A stretch of DNA of 64,000 bases from Limanda limanda. Lineage: Eukaryota; Chordata; Actinopteri; Pleuronectiformes; Pleuronectidae. The stretch covers positions 19,702,118-19,766,117 of the forward strand of contig NC_083639.1 of assembly GCF_963576545.1 (NCBI RefSeq), written 5' to 3'. Numbering within the stretch: position 1 is the stretch's first letter; each line of letters begins with the position of its first letter. Positions 12,901 through 24,900 of this stretch are shown in pieces. The translations under genes and the position numbers were made by a program. The notes below the pieces were generated by a model. That model saw only the letters and a program-made list of their open reading frames with translations, ran no database searches and was not told the DNA's origin.

Positions 12901-15900
12901 TTCTGTTTTCTCTTTGTCTGGTTTTAAAGCTGCAAACTTGATCTCTTTTGGTTGTTTTTCTCCTCCTCAAAGTCCCGATAGTACCTCAGCCGTGGGCCAC
13001 ACCTTGTTCCCTTCATCGGTTGAGAAGCCACATTAACGCACTAACCGCTTTCCCCAACAACCTCTGATCGATGACTCGTTCTGCTCCTGGGCTTTTTGCA
13101 GATCTGCCCCCCATGATTTTGACCGAAGAAGGGGAGGATTACTCCGCTGTGGAAGGGAAGGGGTTGATGATGCACTGCAGGGTCTTCAGTTCTCCTCCTT
13201 CCACAATCACCTGGTAAGCGTAACTGTTTTTCACGAGGTCTACTACACACCAGCAGAGAGCAGTAGATCTCAGCTGCTCGACGCTCACGGTCCTTCTGTG
13301 CACTGTTCATCTGTATCGACGACCTGCTGTTTCTTAAAAAAAAAACATGCCAGTCACTCAGCACTGTTCTATTCTTTTGTGTCATCTTTGCTGCCACAGT
13401 GATGTGTTTATCCATTTTGACTAGGGTTGCAAAATTCCGGGAATATTCAAAGTTGGAAACTTTCCATGGGAATATACGGGAATTAACGGGAAATAACGGG
13501 AATTAACGGGAATTAATGGGAATAAACTGGAAATTTTGTGGATAATTTATACTAACTGAATTTACCTTGTCATATACAGACATGAATATAAACATTTTGT
13601 TTTGTTATAGGCTGATTTGAGCCCTGAGGAAACTTTGGGCACTTGTCTATATGCTTCTGCATCGTTGTGTCATTCTTAACATAGGTCTTTGCACAGTATT
13701 TGCAAATGTACACAGCCTTTCCTTCTACATTGGATGGGGTGAAATGTCTCCACACATGAGATAGTGCACGAGGCATTGTTCTGTAGAATAAGATGAGAAA
13801 AAAGTTTGTAAAAAAACACTAATGCAATGCCAGAGATATAAATAGTTAGCCAAACAATTGGAATCGTCTGTGAAAATATTTTACAATTGATGGATAAATG
13901 AATGGAAATAGGCTAGATGAACAGATGAACAATCCTCAATCAGCATGCTAATATATTTTCCCCAGTAATATCATCGAAACTCACCTGACTAGTCCTGCAC
14001 ACTACAGCAGGCCTCAATAGTGCTGTAGAGTGAAGGATGCTGGGAGTTATCTGTGCATGTGATGGAAGAATGCACAGTGGAGGCTTGAAATGCAACGTGC
14101 AGTGTGTGCTGCATTCCATACATCTTTAAAATAGAGTTTTGAATGATGTTTTAATTGCTCAGCGTTTAATTTGCAAAGTTTTAGTTTTTTTCAAAATTCC
14201 CAAAATTCCCGAGCTTAACTTCCCATGGAAAGTTTCCGGAAAGTTTCCACCCCTTTGCAACCCTAATTTTGACTGATGTTTTTTTTTTCTTTATGTTTTT
14301 TGCAGGAGCACAGACGACTCCTCCGAATCCGTGGAGGGCCCGAGATTCAGCGTCCACGACAACGGATCGCTGGAGATCTACAGCGTGGAGAAAGAAGACG
14401 CGGGACAGTACACGTGTTTAGCTAAAAACACAGAGGGAACGTCCGCCATCGAGGCCATGCTCTATGTTAAAGGTGAGCAGATTTACACGGAGCAGTGATT
14501 GCAGAGGCTCAGAATTTTCCTCAAGCTGTAACTAACACCGTCTCGCCCATTTGGAAGATCCCACCAGCATAGTCGTGGCCCCGGAGGACCAACAGATCCT
14601 AATAGGCACCACGGCCCAGCTCTCATGCCTCGCAGAGTACGACAAGTCCTTCAGCAACGACTTTCAGCTCCTGTGGGAAAAAGATGATATAGAGTTAACC
14701 CTCAACTACACTGAGAATTCAAGGTGAAATACATGATTTAAAAAAAAAAACAGAATTGCAGACTTAATCCCAGCTTGAAAGTTGTTTTACTTCTCAGCTT
14801 CGTCCGTCAATACCGTGTCTCCGTCTTTCTATCAACAGATACTTGGTGGAGGACGGTAGTCTTCAGATCATCAATGTAAGCCACAGGGACCAGGGCGTGT
14901 ACACGTGTGTGGCAAGGACCCCGGTGGACACAGCCACGGCCTCTGCGCTGCTCATGGTGTTAGGTGAGCCAACACGTGAACTGTATTTCTGCCTCGGAGA
15001 CCCCTGGTGCTGCATAAATGTATGACACATTCACACAGGGATCAATAATGTCAGGAGGCCAAAGCGGAGCGTGAACATGCAGACCGTGGCTTAATTAGCG
15101 CAGGGCAGAGTGCTGTGTCTGACAATCGCTCTTTGAAATACTCTTGACCTCCTTCAATCTGAAAAGAAACAGTTGTGGGCCGCGCAGCCATGCAGCTTGT
15201 TCCACATCCCTGGACTTGGAGGATTTCATTGAACATTTGTTTCTTTGGCCTTTCACGGCTGCACAGATGGATGTGTCTGTGATTCTGTTTTCATGTTGCC
15301 ATGTTGTTACGATGGTTTTCAGATGTCCCTGATGCACCTGACAACTTGGTTCTGTCTGAACACGAGAGCAGAAGCGTGAAACTGAAATGGTTCCCTGGGG
15401 ACGATCACAACAGCTCAACCACAGGTAAAAGGAGCATGTATCAGTAGAATGTATTTATAGAACAAATTGAACGAGTTCATCTCGCAGTGACATACACATT
15501 AGCTGCGTCATTCTGCATTTGAATAGATTTGTTTGATAGCATCTTGTACAATGTGAATCCGTGATTGATTCATCCACGTGTGAATTATGACAAGGCTCAC
15601 TGAGGAACAAACCGGCCCGGAGCAGAGTTTGAGGAGCTTTCTGCTCGGCTGGTGGTCAGAGAGGCAAGAACCACACCGCTGATTGTTTCTCTACCCCTCA
15701 ACAGAGTTTATAATCGAGTACGAGGAAAGCCAGTGGGAGCCCGGAAACTGGAAGGAGCTGCTCAGAATACCCGGAAACCACAACTCTGCCGTCGCCAATC
15801 TCCACGGTCACGTCGACTATTGCTTTCGAGTGTCTGGAGTTAACGCTGTTGGGAGGGGGCGTCCCAGCGAGCCCTCGGAGAGATACAAAACCCCCGCAGC

Positions 15901-18900
15901 AGGTCTAAGGCTTCCCCCTTTCATTGTTTATTGTACTTTTTGATAAGGTCCGCCAGGCCCCTCGAGCTGCCATTGCTGCTGCTTTGTGAACTTTAAAACA
16001 CTCAGACCCGCTGCATAATTGATCCCACTCTTGTTGAGAATCTGCCCTCTTGTGTGCCTATTTCACAGGAGATTTATTCCACTATGCCGACTAAATCTAT
16101 ATTTCTTCTTTTCTACAGCCCCTGACAGGAACCCTGAAAATATCAAAATCGAAGGTCATTTGCCAAATGAAATGAATATCAACTGGGAGGTAAGGAACAG
16201 CGTTTGGTCTTTTATTATCCTCTTACTGCAGATTCTGTAACGTGGGCTACCTTTGCATAGTGAATTATTCACATCTACTGCCGTTTGTGGATGTCAAAGA
16301 ATCCCACTAAGAGAAAAGAGATAAAGTTTTATTGATGTCCAATAGGCAATTACCAATAGGAATTTAAGAAATGGAAATGGTCGCCTTTTGATATTTCATT
16401 CTGTGGTTCAGCTCTTTAGAAAAGCCATTTCCTGGGATCGCTGTGAAAAGGGCCCCCATTGAAAGGTGCTCATTTTCTTTGATTAGAAAGAGAAAGGATG
16501 GCCATGAAAAGGAAAATTTTTCTTTTGATGCGTACAGTAATAAATTCTGCCTTATTGAAGAAAGATGAATCTCTCCTTCACTTATTATCCGGGTGCCCTG
16601 TCAGGGTAACGTAGCTCCTGAATCCCGGATTCATGAGCTTCCCCACTGTTAATTATTTGCCTTTGTGGAAAATCGTATCTCATTCTATTTCTCACGCGCT
16701 GACTCCTGTGAGCAGATAAATCTTTTCATCTACAAAGATATACGAAGCCCTATATCAAAGAAAAACCTTGCTGCTAGACCAGGTCAATTGTTCCATTGTT
16801 TTATTAGATAGCGGGATAAAACACAGCCAGTGTTCCAAGCACAGTTCACTGGGCTAGCTTGTCATTTTAATCCCTCAGAGGCAGTGACATTGAACAGAGA
16901 AATACAAGAAGCGTCTTATGCAATTGTGAAAGCCTGCATGAAACCCCTCCACCCCATTGTTGTTATTTATTTATTTTTGCTGTCTTTTGCTTCCATCGGT
17001 CAGCCCTTGTTACTCATTGAGCATAATGGCCCCGGTCTAGAGTACAAGGTGAGTTACAAAAGACAGCACGTGGAGGACTGGAAGGAACACATGGTGAAGA
17101 GACACTCCTTTGTCGTGAAGAACACTCCCACCTTTGTTCCCTATGAGATCAGGATCCAAGCTAAGAACCATCAGGGCTGGGGACCTCAACCCAGGATAGT
17201 GACTGGCTACTCAGGAGAGGACTGTGAGTAATTGATATATAACTTTACTCAAAGCTGCACTAGGTTATATGGAAAGATACCAATTTGCAGTTCCCCTCAT
17301 ATCTATGCATTTCTTTTTTAACACATTGTTTTGGTTGGGATGTCCTCACTTCTGCTCGTCAGTGCAAATGCCGAGAAACATGTTAAAGTTAAACCTCTCT
17401 CCGAAAATCCCCCCCTCCACCATGTTAGCAGTGTGGCATGGGCCAAATTAGAAAGTCAAAGTTTCCTCGAAGAGGGTGTTTGTCATTTGACTCCTCATAC
17501 GATGGCTGCATGCACATGTTGGATATTTTGGCCTCATTTCTAGATAGTGGGAGGAAGTGGAGTAGCGTTGTCCATCTTTGTATACAGACTATGGTTTAAT
17601 AATATATAATTGTTTTTGCTTTATCTGGTCTGGAGTAACCACTAACTCGTGGTTTATGTTAGCTAACAGTGTTAGGATTTCAAATTTGTAACTATAGTCT
17701 GTACTGCCAGAATTCTAAACAAATAAAGATATGAGCATTTCAAATTGCTTATATCTCTTAAAGGATAAACGAACACGCTTAACAACAGCAAAAAAAACTG
17801 TGTTGACATTATTGTGCCGGTCACTCACTGCATGACTTTTCTCTACTTGTTATTTATTCTCTACAGTTAATCAAAAGTTTCAATGTTAGATTCAACATAA
17901 CTCTGCAGCTGCTGTAAGTTTAAATAATACGTCAAAGGTGATTCAGCTACTTCTAACATTTCTCCCAAGTTAATGTAAGCTTCAAAATAAAGTTGCTCTC
18001 TAGATATAAACTAAAGCCAATTGACAAAGATGCTCCAAGAGATAAATGTAAAAGCAGTTTTCTGGTGAGAAAATTAAACAAATGAATGTTCTAGTGGCTA
18101 TTTTCAGTGGGAAAATATTGCAGATAGTCCTGTTGAATAAAACTGATTATTTGTCTGGAGTTTACTGATATAAAAGTAAATGATTTCTATATGTGAGAAG
18201 AGAAATTTTCAAAAACTTCTCACTCACTTCTTGCTTCCATTTGGAGCTGCCAGAGTGCAAAGTATCCAGTGTAGTTTTAGGATAAATGATTTTTGTGGAC
18301 AAAAGATGGTTTTGATTAAAATATTTTCTTCTCATCTCTGCTTAACTCTGGCATTTTCATCCACGGTATTCAGGTGGATTTGGTGAAATGGGTTATTTAT
18401 AAGCTTTGTGATTTTAAAATCTTTGAGAATAAATGAGAGGATACGAGTTTCAGAGTTTTGCATTGGAGCAATTACAGTTTCTGAAAAAGGCTGACTGTAT
18501 TTCCCCCTGTCCAGCTTTCTTTTGGATTTGCCCCAAGGAGGTCACATCAGGTCATGACACTACTCACTGTTGTGTCCTTGCTCTCCTGTGGTGTTAGTAA
18601 TTGCAGTATATACTTACCCCTCTAGAGACCTGTATTGATTTATTGATTGACTGATTGAGTGATCAGTCCCCAGTACGTGTTCCTGTAAATAGGTGATCTC
18701 CAAATGTGTGTAGTCGTTTAGTATTTTTGTCTTTTGCTCATTTCTGTTGTTGCTCAAACTATAAGTCATTTCCAAGCACACCTTGGTTACTTTTCCCTCT
18801 GCTGACTGTTTTTCCTAATGTGTGTTTGCTGTTGCAGTTCCGTCCGCTGCGCCTGATGATGTAGCTGTGGAGGTGATGAACAGCTCAGTGGTCAAGGTTA

Positions 18901-21900
18901 GCTGGATGCGTGTAGACGAGTACAACCTCCATGGACATCTGGGAGGCTACAGGGTAATACCTCAAAAACCAACCTTTGCTTTTAGACACAGTTTAAAAGA
19001 TATGGCCCTGACCTCGCTCTGAGCGTTTGCTTCTCTCACCCCACTCTGCTGTGCTTTACTTGATGTTTTCTGCTCACGCCACCTGAAAGGAAAGATAGAC
19101 AATTGCATATTCAGTATCCAGTCAGCCCTCACCCACACCTATGATGTACATAGTTTGATCACTCCACTGAGGATGGCTCTCTGTGTGTGTTCTTCCCGAT
19201 GTAGATAAACTGGTGGCGTATGCGCAGCCTGGCCGACTCAAAGACAAGTCACGGAGACAAACACACTCTAACTTTCCCTGGAGACCGAAACCACGCCACG
19301 GTACCAGGACTGACCCCTTTCTCCGAGTACAGCCTCATTGTCATGACCTTCAACGGGCGGGGCAACGGCCCCGGCAGCCATCCCGTCAACTTCAAAACCC
19401 CAGAGGGAGGTGGGTTTGTGGAAAAACAGCATGAAATGTATTGATTCACAACTTCTAAAGGGAAAATCTAATAATAGCCAAGGAAACTGGTTTGGAGAAT
19501 TCAACTGCTTAATGATTGCATCGCCTTCTTGTGCCCCCACAGTGCCCGAGAAAAATCCTGTTTTCAGGGTCACAGATGTACAGAAGCACACTGTCTCTCT
19601 GGTCTGGGACCCACCATCCGAGCCTAATGGGATTCTCACCGGGTACCTCCTAGACTATCAGTTCAGTACGTATCTCTTATATTTCATCCGGACACTTAAC
19701 TAACTCAGATATACTGGTGATGCTCCCGTGTTGCGACAAAGAGATATTGCATTTTCCCTTGTGTTTAATAGTGTTCACATCCTTTTTATTCTTATGAGGG
19801 TACAAGCCGGAAAGACTAAAAACACACAGGCTGTTTAACCTCACTGTTTGAAATGCACAGCCTCTACCTCTGTATAATATACTACAGTTTTAAAACAGCC
19901 AAGTATGTGCTGTACCTCTGGAGTGTATCAGTAAAGGAAAGGAAATGTATCTTCGGCTCACCGGTGATTGTCTAACCCATGATCCTGAGCACGGAAGGAA
20001 AAATCATTGTGTTGCTCTAATAAGGCCCAGGTCATGGTGAGGTCAGAGTGTGTGTATAGGAAACATGTCACGGTGATGTCTGTTGGCCTGTGTGTCACAA
20101 TCATGACTAAGCTAGTGCTGACCAAGGCCACTGTGTCACAGTCTGTTAAGGTCCCTGCTTACTGACCCTATACTGTCCGCAGGGGATGTCTTCACAGCAG
20201 CTCTCAGTCCTTGGGGATAGCATCACTGAGCACATCACATGTGTGCACACACACTTTGATCTTATGACTTTAAACAAAAGTCACAACAGAGCTAATGACT
20301 AACTTTGAACAACGTCCCAGCCTCACGTTTCCCGGCTAATTGAGTTTGATTTGGCGGCTGCACAAGGGGGCCAAGTGTCATACAGTATTTCAGGAGAGGA
20401 CGTTTTCATTGTGCCACAGCAATAAAGCTGATGGACTCCTTGAAGTGTGACTTTTCTTGAAGTCCTCTTGAAGAAGTCATGCGCGAAATGTTGAGGAGTA
20501 TCAGTGTATCATTAGTGACAAGTAGTGGAATCTCCAGCTGCAGCGCAGCTGTTTGAGGTTGACGCCCATCTCCGCAGCAGCCTATAATCGCTTCACGTCT
20601 CACAGGTTTCACTATTGTAACATTGTTGAACACATTGAGCATACGGTAAAACCAGGATGTTTCAACTGCTTCAACTGCACTGCTTTGAAATGGCACATTG
20701 TCTGTGTGAAACCTTTTGATCATTGTGTCAGGTTATCACCAATGTGTTAATGACATTAGAAGGCATTAGAAATACATTTCGAAACATAAAGGCGGAATGA
20801 ATCCTCAAGTTCCCCTCACTGCTGAGAGCTGCCAACTGACTGTGAAGCCTGAGGTCAAAGGAGGCCAGTATCAACTAACTGAAAGCCTTTAGCTCCCAGC
20901 TAACTAGCACCTGTGTCATAAAAGATGAGGTCTCAAATTTTAAAGTTTTCCTTTACCGTTGATTTGATTAGCACTTAACTAAAATGTTTTTTTTGTGGTT
21001 TTAGGTATGTGTGTGATAGGTAATTTGAGGCGTATTGGTATACACAGGGATTGATACTGATGTGGAGCCAAAACAGGTGTGAAAAGAGATAGTTTTAGCT
21101 TAAAAACACAGTTTTAAACTGTAAGTGAAATATGAATGTAGCCCTAGTCAGAGGAGGCAACGTGTCTTCAAGCCTCTCGAATTGCATCTTTGACAAGTTC
21201 ACACAGCAATTGTGAGTGACAATCAAAGACCGAATTTGCTTTGATGTGGGGCTTTTTTTGGCGAGCTACACAATTTGTCGACGAGGGAAAAAGTAGTCTA
21301 GTAAGCCTAGATCACGTAGTGTGAACTAGGCTTTACCCTGCAAGTGTATTTTAAAATTTAACTCTTAAGAATTTATGTGAGGATAAAAAAAATTCTGTGA
21401 AAAAATGCAGATTGGTCTTTCTGAACCATTTTTCAGTATATTTGAGTGACTGTAGAGTAACTAAGCATGATGGACCTTGTACTGCACTGACATGAAATAT
21501 CTTCACACGTAGGAGTTCAGAATGACCTTGGCTGCTATTCATTCTGTATTTGGGCTGAACTCACACTTGTTGTTGGGTCATTTCAGTGTTTGTACATCTC
21601 GGTCTGTTCCACACTACACAAGGCCAGCTGTATTTGGCCCAGCAGGCTAAGTAATATTTGGAAATCTAAATGTTGCCTGAATTGAAAGGAATACTCGGCA
21701 GCCTTCAGCCAGTTCACTACATGAGATGATTGGCCTGAGTATGTGCGGATAAGTGAGAAAGAGAATAATGATGCTTGTGGCCTCCTCTCTGTACCAGTCT
21801 CCAGTCGCACCAGTTGCATTTCTCACCAAAAATAAACAGTTTTTATTCACACAAACAAAACAAAACATTGGGATGTCTGATAACAGTGGGTGGTATCTGA

Positions 21901-24900
21901 GGAAAAAAAGGGAAGCAGGCCAATACATTGTTGTCATTGTGTGCTACCAGAGAGACATAGCACCTCTTTCACAGCAAAGGTCACCTCAACACCTGCTGTG
22001 TTTGTTTTTGTTACAAAGAACATAAATGCCACCCGTCTACCTCCTCGCCTGCTTTACGTAGTGAAAAATGAGATCCTATCACAGCGTAGTCAAAGTGCAG
22101 ATGACAACAACACAAAAGAGAGCCTATTTATAATGTGCAGAACATAACCTGTTTGCTTGTGAAATGCAAATATGATTCAAAGGGATATTAAGCCAAAGAA
22201 AGAGCAAATAACAATTTGTCTTTTGCTAATGTTAACAAAGAAAATGTGCAAATCAAAACAAGTAACAGTTGCTTTTCTCGGCATTGGTGTGAAGAGATTG
22301 TCACTTGGATATTTTTTTGTCATGCCAGTGAATGGGGAGCTTTTGGCTGTGAAGCAGTAAAGGCTGGAAGCCAGACTTCTTTGTGTTAGAACAACAACAA
22401 GTAAATGTTTTGATTATCGTCCACAAATTAATCAAATTATTTTGTTCAAATAAGATTAAGATTAAGATTAAGATACATTTATTTGTACCAAACAGACAAA
22501 TAACAAATAAGAATATAAAGGTACGATAGATGAAGACAGATTGGGTATGTTTGTTCAAAAGTAGTCCATTTTTATTGGAAAAAGAGACCAGGATCAGCAG
22601 ATTGTGAGCAAAGGAATAAAGTGGATTTAGTTTTATGTTGCATGTTGAGGACGATGACTTTAAAAAGGAGAAACTTCTCCTTACTACAATGTCAGTGTGG
22701 GATGTGAGTAAACATTTTTGGTGCATTGCTTTTATGACCACATATGCAAAGTGTAATACAAATAATTTGTCTTTTTTTCTAGTCAACGACACAGAGGAGG
22801 TGGGGCCCCTGCAGATGGTAGACATCAGCAACCCCCGCACCACCAAGTGGACCCTCCGCGGATTGGAGCCCCTAAGCAAATACATGTTCTACCTGCGCTC
22901 TTGCACCGCAGTGGGCTGTGGGCCTGTTGTCAGCGAAGAGAGCACAACCACCCTCGAAACAAGTGAGTAATGGGAGGGTCCAGAAAGCTCCAGACCAGGT
23001 GATGTGTGTGTGTGTGTGAGATGGCCTGTGGGTGTGAGAATGAGTGGGTAGCTTTTGGGGGAAGACAGAGAGAAACACAGACGAGGGTTTTAGGTGCAGA
23101 ATTCAGGCTGAGCGAGCGACTGCAGGTGACAAAGCTGTGTCACTGTTTCAAAACGCTATTGAACTAGCAGAATATGATATATGCCTGGGCAGCCAAGCTT
23201 TTCATATCTCCATATAAGTAATTCTTGTGGATAAACAATTTCATACGGCTGTCGTGGAGGTTTTCATTTGTCACTGTCACAAGAGAGCAAGTGCTTATTG
23301 ATTGGAGGGAGAGCGAGAGCTGTGAAACAATCCGCTGAGAGAAAGGGAAACTGAGAGTTTTGATGCTGAAGTGTGTAATCATTGAAAGAGTTGGTGGGTT
23401 AGTAATCATAATGAGCTGGCTTGTAGCAAGTTATCTTTTCTTTTCAATTACTTATCATTTGGTGTGGACGGCACAGCATTCTTCAGCTGAGCCCCAGTGA
23501 GGTGGTGGGCACTGTGATATACGATGTGAATGAAACAGGAAACAGCACGTGGAGTCCCCTGAGTATCACCGTAATGAACCGCAGCAACAGATACTCTCCG
23601 CATAAACAACTGGGCGGCAGATGTACTGTGTTATAAAGTGGTTGCAATTAGTGGTGCCGTGGCGGCAACTGCAAATTAATGCAATTTGTAATATTTTATT
23701 TTGTAGAAGACTTTTGAGTATATATGCACCACCTGAAATAATTTCAGTACTGCCTTTAAAAGGGAAAGTTCACCTAAAAATGAAAAATCCAGCTATTATC
23801 TACTTACAGCTATCGCATCGGAAACACTTTCAGAGGTAGACAGCCAAATCCAATACAATTGAAGTAAATGGCGACCACATCTTAAAACCTCTAAAAATTG
23901 AAATCCTCCACACTGCTCCTGTGGTGTCAGCCAAGTTTCCGTAAGCCTCAACATTCAAATTCGACTCGAAACAGCATCATTTACACCTTGTTTTTGGCCT
24001 AAAGGTCTTCTGATATCCTCCTATGGCTTGCGCCTCTATGCTCTGGCCCAAGGGGCTGATGTCGTCACGTGCCCCTTGGCGAGTGTTGAGTAGATAATGA
24101 CTGAATTTTCATCTTTGGGTGAACTATCCCTTTATGCCAAGTTTGTTGCATGTTGTTGTGTAAAATGTCCTCACACTAGTATAGAACTATGATGGTCATT
24201 CGAATGAATATTATAATCATGAATTTATCCTTCATTTAATATTGTGTTATTATATAGACTTTTTTTTAGCACCCAAAAATCAAACTGACTTCCATCGTCC
24301 CTGATTCGGTTCAAGTTGTGTCATTCAAATACAAAATGCTCAACTTGATGCTGGAACACACTGCAGGTGCTAAATATGCAGACAATGACTCAGCGTTGGC
24401 GTAAAATCACAGGAAGAAACCTAATTGGCTCGTAGGGGTTGTTTATTTAAAAGTGATTACAGGCAGGAGGAGCCATTTTTGTATGTATTGAATTGCAATT
24501 GAGTCAAGCTGTTATAAGGGTGTGTGTGTTTGTGAGAGAGTGTGTGAGTGTGTGTGTGTGTGTGTAGGAGAATTCGAGCATTAAAATGTTCTGTGGTAAT
24601 TCTACTGTGCACTATTACCATCACTCTGCCGCCACTAAACAGTGCACTGCTTTCAACCGCAGCTTTGATCATACAGTGTCTTGTAAATGTGTGTGAATGT
24701 GTAAAACGTCTGCTTAGCAATGCAGTGCTTGTCCCCTCTGTCTTTTTTCCTTTCATTCTTTTCATTTTTTTTTTTTCACAGCTTCCACTTCGGCTCCCAC
24801 TGTTGGCCTCAGTATGTAGCATCTGTGTTCACGTAGAAGCTGTAGCATGTCATACCTACACTTATAATCTCAGACATAGACTGTATATGAAGATGACTTG

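Noticed and set aside
19249..19639. Minus-strand frames of up to 123 codons over exons 20-21
   Set aside because: They are the antisense shadow of well-supported chl1 exons.
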